In this document: positions 34,530-45,617 of the stretch, piece by piece
Layout: each line of letters opens with the position of its first letter
Numbering within the stretch: position 1 is the stretch's first letter
Assembly: GCA_003576705.1 (NCBI GenBank)
Contig: QOZS01000009.1
Location: forward strand, 1 to 64,000
Direction of reading: 5' to 3'
DNA length: 64,000 nucleotides
Source: Desertibaculum subflavum
GTDB taxonomy: Bacteria; Pseudomonadota; Alphaproteobacteria; Ferrovibrionales; Ferrovibrionaceae
Translations under genes and position numbers: made by a program
Notes under the pieces: generated by a model
Told to the model about the DNA's origin: nothing
The model's input: the letters and a program-made list of their open reading frames with translations, nothing else
The model's database searches: none

Positions 34530-35798
34530 ATGGCTGAACCGACATCCGGACCGGGAATCGAGAAGCAGGGCATCGAGAAGCCGAAATTGACCCTGGGCTT
34601 CGTCCCGCTGAGCGATTGCGCGCCGCTCGTGGTCGCCCGCGCGCATGGGCTGTTCGCTCGCTTCGGCCTCGACGTCACGCTGTCGGCCGAGCCGTCCTGG
34701 GCCAATATCCGCGACAAGGTCGCAGTGGGCACATTGGACGGCGCCCACATGCTGGCGGCGCTGCCGATCGCCGCGACGCTCGGCCTCGGCGGCTTGTCGC
34801 GGCCGATGGTGACCGCGCTGTCGCTGAACCTGAACGGCAACGGCATCACCTTCTCGAACGCCCTGTGGCAGGCGGCGGTGGCGACCGGCCTGGTGGATGA
34901 GGGATCGCCCGCCAGTCTCGGCGCCGCGCTCAAGCAGGTCGTCGAAAGGCGCCGCGCCGCCGGCGAACCGGCACTGACCTTCGCCGTCGTGTTCCCGTTC
35001 AGCTCGCACAACTACCTGCTGCGCTATTGGCTGGCGAGCCACGGCATCGCGCCGGACCGCGACGTCGCCTTCGCCGTGGTGCCGCCGCCGCTGATGGTGG
35101 CACGCCTGGAAGCCGGCCATATCGACGGCTTCTGCGTCGGCGCGCCGTGGAACCAGCGCGCCGCCGAGCTCGGCATCGGGCGCGTGGCGCTGCTGTCCAA
35201 CGCCATCTGGTCGCATCATCCCGAAAAGGTGCTGGGCGTGACGCGCGACTTCGCGGAAAGCTGCCCGAACACGCATGCCGCGCTGATCGCGGCGCTGATC
35301 GCCGCCTGCCGCTGGCTGGACCAGCCGGGCAACGGGCCGGCGACGGCCGAGCTGATGGCGCGCAAGGCGTTCGTCGACATGCCGGCCGAGATGCTGGCAC
35401 CGGCCTATGAAGGCTGGATCCGGCCCGCCGCCGGAGAGGCGCCGCGACCCGCGCCCGGGCTTCTGGTCTTTCATCAGCACGCCGCGAACTTTCCCTGGCT
35501 CAGCCACGCGGAATGGACGCTGGCGCAGATGCGGCGTTGGGGCCAGATCGGGCCCGAAGTCGACATCCGCGCCGTCGCGGCGACCGTCTACCGCCCCGAC
35601 ATCTACCGCGCGGTGACGACGGCGCTGGGCGTCGCCTGTCCGGCGATCGACCGCAAGGCCGAAGGCATACATGGCAGCGCGTGGCCGCTCGCCGCCGCGC
35701 CGATCCCGATGGGTGCCGACCGGTTCTGCGACGGCGCCGTGTTCGATCCCGACGCCGCCGATGCGGCGGCCGGCAGTCACCAATCCCTCAAGGCATGA
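34530..35798 (+). CDS. nasS: NasS, nitrate-sensing NrtA-like protein
   Basis: A 422-residue protein of the NrtA/CmpA solute-binding fold but without an export signal when started at 34530, as expected for the cytosolic nitrate sensor NasS. It holds [51 protein letters not shown] and [15 protein letters not shown], all shared with NrtA. The in-frame ATG at 34401 is rejected because it would place the hairpins and terminator inside the gene. NasS binds NasT without nitrate and releases it when nitrate binds. It is the first gene of the attenuated transcript. Confidence 0.9.
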   Translation: MAEPTSGPGIEKQGIEKPKLTLGFVPLSDCAPLVVARAHGLFARFGLDVTLSAEPSWANIRDKVAVGTLDGAHMLAALPIAATLGLGGLSRPMVTALSLNLNGNGITFSNALWQAAVATGLVDEGSPASLGAALKQVVERRRAAGEPALTFAVVFPFSSHNYLLRYWLASHGIAPDRDVAFAVVPPPLMVARLEAGHIDGFCVGAPWNQRAAELGIGRVALLSNAIWSHHPEKVLGVTRDFAESCPNTHAALIAALIAACRWLDQPGNGPATAELMARKAFVDMPAEMLAPAYEGWIRPAAGEAPRPAPGLLVFHQHAANFPWLSHAEWTLAQMRRWGQIGPEVDIRAVAATVYRPDIYRAVTTALGVACPAIDRKAEGIHGSAWPLAAAPIPMGADRFCDGAVFDPDAADAAAGSHQSLKA

Positions 35799-35845
35799 CC
35801 ATACGGCCCGAGCACAAGGGCCCGATCAGCGGAAAGGAGTCTTCG

Positions 35846-37264
35846 ATGTCGTATCGGGAGAAGTTGAAAGGCGGTGTTGTTCCCGCCGCCACAAGGCGCG
35901 GCCTGCTGCTCGCCGGACTCGGCGCGGCAGCGCTGATCGCGGCGCATGCGCCGGTCGCACAAGCCGCCGGCAAGCTGGAGAAGGACGAGCTGAAGTTCGG
36001 CTTTATCAAGCTGACCGACATGGCGCCGCTCGCCATCGCCAAGGAGCTCGGCTACTTCGAGGATGAAGGCCTCTACGTCACGCTGGAGGCGCAGGCGAAC
36101 TGGAAGGTGCTGCTCGACCGGGTCATCACCGGCGAGCTCGACGGCGCCCACATGCTGGCGGGCCAGCCGCTCGGCGCCACCATCGGCTTCGGCACCAAGG
36201 CGCATGTCGTCACGCCGTTTTCCATGGACCTGAACGGCAACGGCATCACGGTGTCGAACGCCGTCTGGGAGGAGATGAAGAAGCACGTGCCGATGGGTGC
36301 CGACGGCAAGCCGGTGCACCCGATCAAGGCCGATGCGCTGAGGCCGGTGGTGCAGAAGCTCAAGGCCGAGGGCAAGCCCTTCAACATGGGCATGGTCTTC
36401 CCGCTCTCCACCCACAATTACGAGCTGCGCTACTGGCTCGCCGCCGGCGGCCTCAATCCCGGCTTCTATTCGACCACCGATATCAGCGGTCAGATCATGG
36501 CCGACGTGCTGCTGTCGGTGACGCCGCCGCCGCAGATGCCGGCCACCATGGAGGCCGGCACCATCCTCGGCTATTGCGTCGGCGAGCCGTGGAACCAGCA
36601 GGCGGTGTTCAAGGGCATCGGCGTCCCGGTGATCACCGATTACGAGATCTGGAAGAACAATCCGGAGAAGGTGTTCGGCATCACCGCCGAGTTCGCCGAG
36701 AAGCGGCCGAACACCGCGGTCGCCGTCACCAAGGCGCTGATCCGCGCCGGCATGTGGCTCGACGCCAACAACAACGCCAACCGCGCCAAGGCGGTGCAGA
36801 TCCTGTCCAAGCCCGAATATGTCGGCGCCGATGCCAAGGTGATCGCCAATTCGATGACCGGCACCTTCGAATACGAGAAGGGCGACAAGCGCGACGTGCC
36901 GGACTTCAACGTCTTCTTCCGGCACTACGCGACCTATCCCTACTACTCCGACGCCGTCTGGTACCTGACGCAGATGCGCCGCTGGGGCCAGATCGCCGAG
37001 CCCAAGGCCGACGGCTGGTACGCCGAAGTGGCGAAGAGCGTGTACCGCCCGGACATCTACCTGAAGGCGGCCAAGGCGCTGGTCGACGAGGGCAAGGCGA
37101 AGCCGGAGGACTTCCCCTGGAAGACCGACGGCTATCGCGCGCCGACCGCGGAGTTCATCGACGGCGTCGAATACGACGGCCGCAAGCCGAACGAATACCT
37201 CGGCAAGTTCGCCATCGGGCTGAAGGGCGAGCAGCGCGTCGCCGGCGCCAAGGTGACCCAGTAG
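35846..37264 (+). CDS. nrtA: Nitrate ABC transporter substrate-binding protein NrtA
   Basis: A 472-residue periplasmic binding protein. A twin-arginine type signal ([16 protein letters not shown], cleaved near AQAAG) indicates export folded. The core shows [64 protein letters not shown] and [20 protein letters not shown], typical of NrtA. AAAGGAG sits 6 bases upstream of the ATG. It is a close paralogue of the preceding nasS gene, which lacks the signal peptide, so the pair shows one ligand-binding fold used for both sensing and uptake. Confidence 0.92.
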   Translation: MSYREKLKGGVVPAATRRGLLLAGLGAAALIAAHAPVAQAAGKLEKDELKFGFIKLTDMAPLAIAKELGYFEDEGLYVTLEAQANWKVLLDRVITGELDGAHMLAGQPLGATIGFGTKAHVVTPFSMDLNGNGITVSNAVWEEMKKHVPMGADGKPVHPIKADALRPVVQKLKAEGKPFNMGMVFPLSTHNYELRYWLAAGGLNPGFYSTTDISGQIMADVLLSVTPPPQMPATMEAGTILGYCVGEPWNQQAVFKGIGVPVITDYEIWKNNPEKVFGITAEFAEKRPNTAVAVTKALIRAGMWLDANNNANRAKAVQILSKPEYVGADAKVIANSMTGTFEYEKGDKRDVPDFNVFFRHYATYPYYSDAVWYLTQMRRWGQIAEPKADGWYAEVAKSVYRPDIYLKAAKALVDEGKAKPEDFPWKTDGYRAPTAEFIDGVEYDGRKPNEYLGKFAIGLKGEQRVAGAKVTQ

Positions 37265-37309
37265 GCAAGCTCCCGATAGCCCATCGCCGGGCGAGTGAAG
37301 GACCGCGTC

Positions 37310-38407
37310 ATGACCATGATCACCAACGCGAGCGAAGGTGTCGCGCCCGAGGCCGCCCAGCGGCGTGCCGAACAGCGCGAGCGGCTCTTCACCCGCATCA
37401 ACCGCTCGGCGCCATATCTCAACCTGCTGGGACTCGGCTTCGCCGTGCCGCTGATGCGGATCGCCGCCGGCGACAATGCGAGGGCGCAGGGGAAGGAGGT
37501 CTGGCGCCTGCTCGGCATCCCGATGACGGCCATCGTCGCCTTCATCCTGGCCTGGGGCGCGCTGGCGCCGCGGGTGCAGACCAGCCTCGGCGCCCTGCCC
37601 GGCCCGGCGCAGGTGTGGGAGCAGGTCGGCGTGCTCTATGCCGATCACATAGCCGAGCGCGACAAGGAAACCGCCTTCTTCGTGCGCCAGGAGAAGCGCA
37701 ATGCCGACATTCTGGCCAAGGACCCGAAGGCGGAGGTGAGGACCCGCCCCTATACGGGCAAGCCGACCTTCTTCGACCAGATCGTCACCAGCCTGAAGAC
37801 GGTATTCGCCGGCTTCCTGCTCGCCGCCGTGATCGCGGTGCCGCTCGGCGTGTTGAGCGGATTGTCCGGCACGTTCAATGCCGCGCTCAACCCGCTGGTG
37901 CAGGTGTTCAAGCCGGTTTCGCCGCTCGCCTGGCTGCCGATCGTCACCATGGTGGTGAGCGCGCTCTATGTCAGCGACGACCCGACGGTTTCCAAGTCGT
38001 TCCTCAATTCGGCCATCACGGTCACGCTGTGCTCGCTCTGGCCGACTTTGATCAACACCGCGCTCGGCGTCGCCACAATCGACCGCGACCTGGTCAATGT
38101 CAGCCGCGTGCTCCGGCTCAGCTGGCCGACCAAGGTGGTGCGTCTCGTGCTGCCCTCGGCGCTGCCGCTGATCTTCACCGGGCTTCGCCTCTCGCTCGGC
38201 GTGGGCTGGATGGTGCTGATCGCGGCCGAGATGCTGGCGCAGAATCCGGGCCTCGGGAAATTCGTCTGGGACGAATTCCAGAACGGCTCTTCCGCCTCGC
38301 TCGCCAAGATCATGGTCGCGGTGCTGACCATCGGCCTGATCGGCTTCCTGCTCGACCGCGTGATGCTGGCCTTGCAGGCGGGCTTCACCCACTCGACCAG
38401 CCGGTAG
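37310..38407 (+). CDS. nrtB: Nitrate ABC transporter permease NrtB
   Basis: A 365-residue inner-membrane permease with about six to seven helices. The EAA-type cytoplasmic loop that contacts the ATPase is visible as [20 protein letters not shown] followed by [20 protein letters not shown]. An extra hydrophilic insertion (about residues 110-155, [20 protein letters not shown]) separates the first helix from the core, making it longer than cyanobacterial NrtB. The ATG at 37310 has GAAGGA 8 bases ahead. It lies between the binding protein and the tandem ATPase. Confidence 0.92.
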   Translation: MTMITNASEGVAPEAAQRRAEQRERLFTRINRSAPYLNLLGLGFAVPLMRIAAGDNARAQGKEVWRLLGIPMTAIVAFILAWGALAPRVQTSLGALPGPAQVWEQVGVLYADHIAERDKETAFFVRQEKRNADILAKDPKAEVRTRPYTGKPTFFDQIVTSLKTVFAGFLLAAVIAVPLGVLSGLSGTFNAALNPLVQVFKPVSPLAWLPIVTMVVSALYVSDDPTVSKSFLNSAITVTLCSLWPTLINTALGVATIDRDLVNVSRVLRLSWPTKVVRLVLPSALPLIFTGLRLSLGVGWMVLIAAEMLAQNPGLGKFVWDEFQNGSSASLAKIMVAVLTIGLIGFLLDRVMLALQAGFTHSTSR

Positions 38408-38415
38408 AGGGCGCC

Positions 38416-40107
38416 ATGGCGATCCTGATCCTCGACAAGGTCTGCAAGTCGTATGGCGACGGCGCCAACCGGACCGAGGTCCTGCGCGACGTCTCGCTCG
38501 CCATCCAGGAGCGCGAGTTCGTTGCCATCGTCGGTTTTTCCGGCTCCGGCAAGACGACCTTGATCTCGCTGATGGCGGGCCTGACGGCGCCGAATGCCGG
38601 CACCGTCACCTTCAGGGGCAAGCCGGTGACCGAGCCGGGGCCGGAGCGCGGCGTGGTGTTCCAGTCGTACTCGCTGATGCCCTGGCTCACCGTCGAGGGC
38701 AATGTCGCGCTCGCGGTCGATGCCGTGTTCGGCGGGGAGAGCGGGGCCGAACGCGCCGAACGCACGCGTCGCTATATCGAGATGGTGGGCCTGAGCCATG
38801 CCGTCGACCGGCGGCCGGCCGAGCTTTCCGGCGGCATGCGCCAGCGCGTCGCCGTCGCGCGGGCGCTCGCCATGAGCCCGGAGATCCTGCTGCTCGACGA
38901 GCCGCTCTCGGCGCTCGACGCACTGACTCGCGCCAAGCTGCAGGACGAGATCGAGCAGATCTGGTCGCAGGACAGGAAGACGGTCGTGCTGGTCACCAAC
39001 GACGTCGACGAGGCGATCCTGCTCGCCGACCGCATCGTGCTGCTCAATCCGGGGCCGAACGCGACGCTCGGGGCCGAATTCCGCGTCAACCTGCCCAGGC
39101 CGCGCGACCGCGCGGCCATCAACCACGATGCCGAGTTCAAGCGGCTGCGCGCCGCCATCACCCAGAACCTGATGGATGTCGGCCTCACGCGCGCCGCGGC
39201 GAACGAGGGCGTCGAGCTGCCGAACGTCGTGCCGATCAGCTTCGCCGGCCCGCCGCCCAAGGCCTATCGCGAGGCGGCGGAGAGCCCGATCGAGGCGCGC
39301 TTCGTCGAGTTCTCCCAGGTGCGCAAGACCTATCCGACGCCGAAGGGGCCGCTGACCGTGGTCGACGGCTTCGACCTGAAGATGCGCAAGGGCGAGTTCG
39401 TCTCGCTGATCGGCCATTCCGGTTGCGGCAAGTCCACCGTGCTGTCGATGGCGGCGGGGCTCAACGAGATCTCCTCCGGCGGCGTGCTGCTGGAGGGGCG
39501 CGAGGTTTCCGCCGCCGGGCCGGACCGCGCGGTCGTGTTCCAGGCGCCGTCGCTGTTCCCCTGGCTGACCGCGGCGGAGAACGTCGCCGTCGGCGTCGAT
39601 CGCGTCTATCCGAAGGCGAGCCGCCAGGAGCGCGAGGACGTCGTCACCTACTACCTCAACCGGGTCGGCCTGGGCGATGCGATGCGCAAGCGCGCGGCGG
39701 AGCTCTCCAACGGCATGCGCCAGCGCGTTGGCATCGCCCGCGCCTTCGCGCTGTCGCCCAAGCTGCTGCTGCTCGACGAGCCGTTCGGCATGCTGGACAG
39801 CCTGACCCGCTGGGATCTGCAGCAGGTGCTGATGGAGGTCTGGACCCGCACCCAGGTCACCGCGATCTGCGTCACCCACGATGTCGACGAGGCGATCCTG
39901 CTCGGCGACCGCGTGGTGATGATGACCAACGGCCCGAATGCCCGCATCGGCAAGATCATGGAGGTCGACATCCCGCGGCCGCGCACACGCCGCGCCCTGC
40001 TCGACCATCCCCGCTACTACCAGTACCGCGAGGAGCTGCTTTCCTTCCTCGACGAGTACGAACACGGCGCCACCGCCAAGCCGGCGGCCGCCAAGTCGGC
40101 AGCGTGA
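38416..40107 (+). CDS. Nitrate ABC transporter tandem ATP-binding protein (NrtC/NrtD-like fusion)
   Basis: A 563-residue protein with two complete ABC ATPase domains, replacing separate NrtC and NrtD. Domain 1 (about 1-255) has Walker A GFSGSGKT (40-47), signature LSGGM (137-141), Walker B ILLLDEP and H-loop position TND, so Asn195 replaces the usual His. Domain 2 (about 293-545) has GHSGCGKS (333-340), a variant signature LSNGM (430-434) and a normal H-loop His488. There is no C-terminal NrtA-like regulatory domain. The ATG at 38416 lies 8 bases after nrtB. The 3' end overlaps the nirB leader. Confidence 0.92.
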   Translation: MAILILDKVCKSYGDGANRTEVLRDVSLAIQEREFVAIVGFSGSGKTTLISLMAGLTAPNAGTVTFRGKPVTEPGPERGVVFQSYSLMPWLTVEGNVALAVDAVFGGESGAERAERTRRYIEMVGLSHAVDRRPAELSGGMRQRVAVARALAMSPEILLLDEPLSALDALTRAKLQDEIEQIWSQDRKTVVLVTNDVDEAILLADRIVLLNPGPNATLGAEFRVNLPRPRDRAAINHDAEFKRLRAAITQNLMDVGLTRAAANEGVELPNVVPISFAGPPPKAYREAAESPIEARFVEFSQVRKTYPTPKGPLTVVDGFDLKMRKGEFVSLIGHSGCGKSTVLSMAAGLNEISSGGVLLEGREVSAAGPDRAVVFQAPSLFPWLTAAENVAVGVDRVYPKASRQEREDVVTYYLNRVGLGDAMRKRAAELSNGMRQRVGIARAFALSPKLLLLDEPFGMLDSLTRWDLQQVLMEVWTRTQVTAICVTHDVDEAILLGDRVVMMTNGPNARIGKIMEVDIPRPRTRRALLDHPRYYQYREELLSFLDEYEHGATAKPAAAKSAA

Positions 40108-40124
40108 TGGAGGGAAGCGCCACC

Positions 40125-42572
40125 ATGCGGGAACGCCTCGTCATCATCGGCAATGGCATGGCGCCGGGCCGCATGCTGGAAAAGCTGTTCGAACTGGCGC
40201 CGGACCGCTACCAGATCACCATCTTCAACGCCGAGCCGCGGGTGAACTACGACCGCATCATGCTGTCGCCGGTGCTGTCGGGCGAGAAGAAGTACGAAGA
40301 GATCGTGATCCACGGCGACGGCTGGTACATCGGCCACGAGATCATGCTGCACAAGGGCGTGCGGGTCACCCAGATCGACCGTGCGGCGAAGACGATCACC
40401 ACCAATACCGGCCATGTCGAGCCTTACGATAAATTGGTGATCGCGACCGGCTCGGTGCCGATCATCATCCCGGTGCCGGGCGCCAACCTGCCGGGCGTCT
40501 TGACCTACCGCGACCTCGACGACGTCGACGCCATGATCCTGGCGGCGAAGGCGCGCGGCAACGCCGTCGTGATCGGCGGCGGCCTGCTCGGCCTGGAGGC
40601 GGCGGCCGGCCTCAACGAGCAGGGCATGGACGTCACCGTCGTGCATCTGATGCCGACTTTGATGGAGCGCCAGCTCGATCCCGCCGCCGGCTACCTGTTA
40701 AAAAAGAACATCGAGGAGCGTGGCATCAAGGTTCTGACCGGTGCCAACACCAAGGCGATCGCCGGCAACGGCAGGGTGGAGGCGGTCGAGCTCGACGACG
40801 GCACGCGGCTGCCGGCCAGTTTGGTGGTGATGGCGGTCGGCATCCGCCCCAATGCCGCACTCGCCAAGGAAGCCGGCCTCAATGTCAACCGCGGAATCGT
40901 GGTCGACGACCAGATGCGCAGCTCCGATCCCGACATCTTCGCGCTCGGCGAGTGCGTCGAGCATCGCGGCATCGCCTATGGCCTGGTCGCCCCGCTCTAC
41001 GACATGGCCGGCGTGCTGGGCCGGACCTTGGCCGGCGACGAGGCCGCCTATCGCGGCTCGGTCACGGCGACCAAGCTCAAGGTCACCGGCATCGACCTGT
41101 TCTCCGCCGGCGACTTCGCCGAGGCAAAGGACCGCGAGGAGGTGGTGCTGCGCGATGCCGCCCGCGGCGTCTACCGCCGCCTGGTGCTGAAGGAGAACCG
41201 CATCATCGGCGCCGTGCTCTATGGCGATACCAGCGACGGCGCCTGGTTCTTCCAGCTGCTGCGCGAAGGCGCCGACATCGCCGAGCTGCGCGAGAGCCTG
41301 ATCTTCGGCCAGGCCTTCGCCGGGGGCGGCAAGCTGGACCCTCCGGCCGCCGTTGCAGCGCTGCCTGACGCGGCGGAGATCTGCGGCTGCAACGGCGTGT
41401 GCAAGGGCAAGATCACCGGCGCCATCACGGCTCAGGGACTGACCAGCCTGGAACAGGTGCGCGCCGTCACCAAGGCCTCGGCCTCCTGCGGCTCCTGCAC
41501 CGGCCTGGTCGAGCAGCTGATCGGCTTGACGCTCGGCGGCGAGTACCAGCCCGCCGAGGTGAAGGGCATGTGCGGCTGCACCGATCTCGGCCATGACGAG
41601 GTGCGCCGACTGATCGTGGCCAAGCAGATGAAGTCGATCCCGGCCGTCATGCAGGAACTCGAATGGAAGACCTCCTGCGGCTGCGCCAAGTGCCGCCCGG
41701 CACTCAACTTCTACCTGATCGCGAGCTGGCCCGGTGAGTATGTCGACGACAGCCAGTCGCGCTTCATCAACGAGCGCGCCCACGCCAACATCCAGAAGGA
41801 CGGTACCTATTCCGTGGTGCCGCGCATGTGGGGCGGCGTGACCTCGGCCAAGGAGCTGCGCGCCATCGCCGACGTGGCGGACAAGTACGACATCCCGACC
41901 GTCAAGGTGACCGGCGGCCAGCGCATCGACCTCTTGGGCGTCAAGAAGGAGGACCTGCCCGGCGTGTGGGCCGACCTGAACGCCGCCGGCATGGTCTCGG
42001 GGCACGCCTATGGCAAGGCATTGCGTACGGTGAAGACCTGCGTCGGCAGCGAGTGGTGCCGCTTCGGCACCCAGGATTCGACCGGGCTCGGCATCCGGAT
42101 CGAGAAGTTCACCTGGGGCAGCTGGACGCCGCACAAGGTGAAGCTCGCCGTCTCCGGCTGCCCGCGCAACTGCGCCGAGGCGACGGTGAAGGATATCGGT
42201 ATCGTCTGCGTCGATTCCGGCTACGAATTCCACATCGCCGGCGCGGCGGGCCTGGAGGTCAAGCAAACCATCCTGCTCTGCAAGGTCGCGACCGAGGCGG
42301 AAGTGCTGGAACATACCGGCGCCGTGATGCAGCTCTATCGCGAGCAGGCGCATTACCTCGACCGCATCCACAAATGGGTCAAGCGCGTCGGCCTCGACAG
42401 CGTGAAGCAGCAGATCGTCGAGGATGGCGAGCGCCGCCGCGCGCTCCACGCCCGCTTCGTCGCGGCGCAGAGATACGCCCAGGTCGATCCCTGGGCCCAG
42501 CGCGCGCAAGGCGCCTTCGCGCACGAGTTCACGCCGATCGCCGACCTGCGCATCGCGCAGGCGGCGGAGTGA
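40125..42572 (+). CDS. nirB: Assimilatory nitrite reductase [NAD(P)H] large subunit NirB
   Basis: An 815-residue enzyme that reduces nitrite to ammonium with six electrons from NAD(P)H. Order: FAD/NAD domain (RLVIIGNGMAPGRMLEKLF, VVIGGGLLGLEAAAGL), two BFD-like [2Fe-2S] regions (ICGCNGVCKGKI with ASCGSCTGLVEQL; MCGCTDLGHDEV with SCGCAKCRPALN), and the sulfite/nitrite reductase core whose siroheme/4Fe-4S Cys lie in CVGSEWCRFG and SGCPRNCAEA. The ATG at 40125 has GGAGGGA 9 bases upstream and is preferred to 40107. It uses the siroheme made by the cysG gene downstream. Confidence 0.94.
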   Translation: MRERLVIIGNGMAPGRMLEKLFELAPDRYQITIFNAEPRVNYDRIMLSPVLSGEKKYEEIVIHGDGWYIGHEIMLHKGVRVTQIDRAAKTITTNTGHVEPYDKLVIATGSVPIIIPVPGANLPGVLTYRDLDDVDAMILAAKARGNAVVIGGGLLGLEAAAGLNEQGMDVTVVHLMPTLMERQLDPAAGYLLKKNIEERGIKVLTGANTKAIAGNGRVEAVELDDGTRLPASLVVMAVGIRPNAALAKEAGLNVNRGIVVDDQMRSSDPDIFALGECVEHRGIAYGLVAPLYDMAGVLGRTLAGDEAAYRGSVTATKLKVTGIDLFSAGDFAEAKDREEVVLRDAARGVYRRLVLKENRIIGAVLYGDTSDGAWFFQLLREGADIAELRESLIFGQAFAGGGKLDPPAAVAALPDAAEICGCNGVCKGKITGAITAQGLTSLEQVRAVTKASASCGSCTGLVEQLIGLTLGGEYQPAEVKGMCGCTDLGHDEVRRLIVAKQMKSIPAVMQELEWKTSCGCAKCRPALNFYLIASWPGEYVDDSQSRFINERAHANIQKDGTYSVVPRMWGGVTSAKELRAIADVADKYDIPTVKVTGGQRIDLLGVKKEDLPGVWADLNAAGMVSGHAYGKALRTVKTCVGSEWCRFGTQDSTGLGIRIEKFTWGSWTPHKVKLAVSGCPRNCAEATVKDIGIVCVDSGYEFHIAGAAGLEVKQTILLCKVATEAEVLEHTGAVMQLYREQAHYLDRIHKWVKRVGLDSVKQQIVEDGERRRALHARFVAAQRYAQVDPWAQRAQGAFAHEFTPIADLRIAQAAE

Positions 42573-42583
42573 TGGAGCGGGTC

Positions 42584-42952
42584 ATGAGCGCGGCTCCCGC
42601 GGAGAGACCCGGCGATGCGAAGCCGGGCGTCGAGTGGATCGAGATCGGCCGCCTCGACGACATCCCGAAGCGCGGCGCCCGCGTGGTGAAGACGGCACGC
42701 GGCGACATCGCGGTGTTCCGCACCATGGACGACAAGCTCTATGCCCTCGACGACAAGTGCCCGCACAAGCAGGGCCCGCTGTCGCAGGGCATCGTGCAAG
42801 GGACCAGCGTCACCTGCCCGCTGCACAACTGGGTGATCGATCTCGCCACCGGCGAAGCGCAGGGCGCCGACCAGGGCTGCACCCGCACCATCGCCGTCAA
42901 GCTGGAGCAGGGCCGCGTTCTCCTCGCCTGGCCCGGCCGGACAGCGGCCTGA
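42584..42952 (+). CDS. nirD: Nitrite reductase small subunit NirD (Rieske-type)
   Basis: A 122-residue partner of NirB with a Rieske fold. The [2Fe-2S] ligands are present as CPHKQG and CPLHNW, so this copy should bind a cluster, unlike the NirD proteins that have lost it. GGAG with a 6-base gap favours the ATG at 42584; an ATG at 42572 overlaps the nirB stop as TGATG and is possible. It lies between nirB and nasA. Confidence 0.92.
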   Translation: MSAAPAERPGDAKPGVEWIEIGRLDDIPKRGARVVKTARGDIAVFRTMDDKLYALDDKCPHKQGPLSQGIVQGTSVTCPLHNWVIDLATGEAQGADQGCTRTIAVKLEQGRVLLAWPGRTAA

Positions 42953-42956
42953 AGCG

Positions 42957-45617
42957 ATGCACGGCACGCCGCCCGCCACCCGCACCACCTGCCCCTATTG
43001 CGGGGTCGGCTGCGGCGTGCTGGCGGTACCGGACGGCAGAGGCGGTGCCGCGATCGCCGGCGATCCCGATCATCCCGCCAATTTCGGCCGGCTCTGCTCC
43101 AAGGGTGCTGCCCTGGGCGAGACGCTCGGCCTGGCGACGCGGCTGCTGCATCCGGAGATCGGCGACGCGCGCGTGAGTTGGGACGCGGCGCTGGATCGGG
43201 TGGCGGAGGGATTTCGCGACACCGTCGCGAAGCATGGTCCCGATTCCGTCGCCTTCTACGTCTCCGGCCAGCTGCTGACCGAGGACTACTACGTCGCCAA
43301 CAAGCTGATCAAAGGCTTCATCGGTACGGCGAATATCGACAGCAATTCGCGCCTCTGCATGGCGTCGTCGGTCGCCGGCCACAAGCGTGCCTTCGGGGCC
43401 GACCTGGTGCCGGTGCAGTACAGCGATCTCGAGGCGGCGGACCTCGTCGTGCTGGTCGGATCCAACCTCGCCTGGTGCCACCCGGTGCTGTTCCAGCGCC
43501 TCGCGGCGGCGAAGGCGAAGCGGCCCGCGCTCAAGGTCGTCAACATCGATCCGCGCGCCACCGCGACCAACGATATCGCCGACCTGCATCTCGCCTTGAA
43601 GCCCGGGAGCGATGTGGCCTTGTTCAACGGCCTGCTCGCCGCGATCGTCGAGGCCGGCGCGGTCGACGAGTGCTTTGTCCGACGCCACACGGTGAATTTC
43701 GAGCAGGCTCTGGCCACCGCGCGGCGCGATGCGCCCGACCTCGCCGCCGTCGCGCGCACCTGTGACCTTCCGGTCGCCGACCTGCAGCGCTTCTACGCCG
43801 GCTTCCTGGCGACGGAGCGCGTCGTCACCCTGTGGAGCCAGGGGGTCAACCAGTCCTCGTCCGGCGTCGACAAGGTCGACGCCATCATCAATTGCCATCT
43901 CGCCACCGGGCGGATCGGCAAAGCGGGCATGGGCCCCTTCTCCATTACCGGCCAGCCGAATGCGATGGGCGGCCGCGAGGTCGGCGCGCTCGCCAACATG
44001 CTGGCGGCGCATCTCGACTTCGAGCGGCCCGGCGACCACGACAAGCTGCGCCGCTTCTGGCAGGCACCGAATCTCGCCGCCAGGCCCGGCCTGAAGGCGG
44101 TCGACATGTTCCGCGCTGTCGGCGCCGGCAAGATCAAGGCGATCTGGATCATGGCGACCAATCCGGCGGTCAGCCTGCCGGAAGCGGACGCGGTGCGCCG
44201 CGCGCTTGGCACTTGCGAGTTCGTCGTCGTTTCCGATTGCGAGCGCGACACCGACACCGCGCGCCTCGCCCATGTGCGTCTGCCGGCACTGGCCTGGGGT
44301 GAGAAGGAAGGCACGGTCACCAATTCGGAGCGCCGCATTTCCCGCCAGGCGCCGTTCCTGCTGCCGCCCGGCGAGGCGCGGGCCGATTGGTGGATCGTCG
44401 CCCAGGTGGCGCAGCGGCTCGGCCACGGCAAGGCCTTTGCCTTCGACGGCCCGGCATCGATCTTCCGCGAGCATGCCGCCCTGACCGCGTTCGAGAACGG
44501 CGGAACGCGCGATCTCGACCTGGGCGGCCTCGCCGGCCTGAGCGACACGGACTACGCCCGCTTCGCGCCGGTGCAATGGCCGGCGCCGGCGGCGCGCAAG
44601 ATGGCGCGGCCCTTCGCGGACGGGCGGTTCTATACCGCCGACGGCCGTGCCCGCTTCATCGCCGCCGGCGCGCGGCCGCCGATGCAGGCCACGTCGGGCG
44701 AGCATCCGCTGGTGCTGAATACCGGCCGCCTGCGCGATCAGTGGCACACCATGACGCGCACCGCGAAGTCGCCGCGCCTGTCGCGGCACCGGCCGGAGCC
44801 GCTGCTGGAAATGCACCCCGACGACATCACGGCGCGCGGTCTGGTCCCGGGATCGCTCGCCCGGCTGACCAGCCGCTGGGGCAGCTCGGTGCATCGCGTG
44901 CTGGCCGAGCCGGGCATGCGCCGCGGCGAGGTATTCGCGCCGATGCACTGGACCGACGCCCTGGCCGGCGGCGTGCGCGTCAACGCGGTGAGCAATCCGG
45001 CGGTCGATCCGATCTCTGGCCAGCCGGAGCTGAAGCACACGCCGGTGCAGGTCGCGCCGCTGCCGACGGCATGGTCAGGTCTGATCCTGACCCGGCGGCG
45101 CCTCGGCCTCGATCTGCCCTATTGGGTGGACGCCGTTGGCTCGTCCTGTCGTCGCTACGAAGTCGCCGGGGATACGCCGATCGACGCGGCCTTCGCGATT
45201 CTGGCCGACCAGATCGCCGCAATGCGGCCGAACCTGGAGGTGCACGACCGCACCGGCCGCCGCCTGCGTGCCGCCTGGTTCGACGGCGACCGGCTGGAAG
45301 CATGCCTGTTCCTCGCCCGCGAGCCGGAGCCGCATGACCGCGACTGGCTGATGCAGCAATTCGAGGCCGAGGCGCTGACCGGCCCGGATCGGCTGCGCCT
45401 GCTGGCCGGCCGCGCCGGCGCCGAGGCCGCGAGCGCCGGCCGCTCCATCTGCGTCTGCTTCGGCATCGGCGAGAATCGCATCCGCGAGGCGGTCGGCGCC
45501 GGCGCGATGACTGTCGAGGCGCTGGGCGAGCGGCTCGGCTGCGGCACCAATTGCGGCTCCTGCCTGCCCGAGCTGCGCGGACTGATCGCCGAATCGAAAC
45601 AGAAGGCGGTGGCCTGA
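42957..45617 (+). CDS. nasA: Assimilatory nitrate reductase catalytic subunit NasA
   Basis: An 886-residue molybdenum bis-MGD enzyme that reduces nitrate to nitrite in the cytosol. The N-terminal [4Fe-4S] cluster is TTCPYCGVGCGVLAV plus FGRLCSKG. The Mo-ligand Cys is in SNSRLCMASSVAGHKRAFG. The C-terminus (about 830-886) is a BFD-like [2Fe-2S] domain, ICVCFGIGENRI and CGTNCGSCLPEL, which receives electrons directly from a reductase. It lies between nirD and cysG, overlapping the latter as TGATG. Confidence 0.95.
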   Translation: MHGTPPATRTTCPYCGVGCGVLAVPDGRGGAAIAGDPDHPANFGRLCSKGAALGETLGLATRLLHPEIGDARVSWDAALDRVAEGFRDTVAKHGPDSVAFYVSGQLLTEDYYVANKLIKGFIGTANIDSNSRLCMASSVAGHKRAFGADLVPVQYSDLEAADLVVLVGSNLAWCHPVLFQRLAAAKAKRPALKVVNIDPRATATNDIADLHLALKPGSDVALFNGLLAAIVEAGAVDECFVRRHTVNFEQALATARRDAPDLAAVARTCDLPVADLQRFYAGFLATERVVTLWSQGVNQSSSGVDKVDAIINCHLATGRIGKAGMGPFSITGQPNAMGGREVGALANMLAAHLDFERPGDHDKLRRFWQAPNLAARPGLKAVDMFRAVGAGKIKAIWIMATNPAVSLPEADAVRRALGTCEFVVVSDCERDTDTARLAHVRLPALAWGEKEGTVTNSERRISRQAPFLLPPGEARADWWIVAQVAQRLGHGKAFAFDGPASIFREHAALTAFENGGTRDLDLGGLAGLSDTDYARFAPVQWPAPAARKMARPFADGRFYTADGRARFIAAGARPPMQATSGEHPLVLNTGRLRDQWHTMTRTAKSPRLSRHRPEPLLEMHPDDITARGLVPGSLARLTSRWGSSVHRVLAEPGMRRGEVFAPMHWTDALAGGVRVNAVSNPAVDPISGQPELKHTPVQVAPLPTAWSGLILTRRRLGLDLPYWVDAVGSSCRRYEVAGDTPIDAAFAILADQIAAMRPNLEVHDRTGRRLRAAWFDGDRLEACLFLAREPEPHDRDWLMQQFEAEALTGPDRLRLLAGRAGAEAASAGRSICVCFGIGENRIREAVGAGAMTVEALGERLGCGTNCGSCLPELRGLIAESKQKAVA

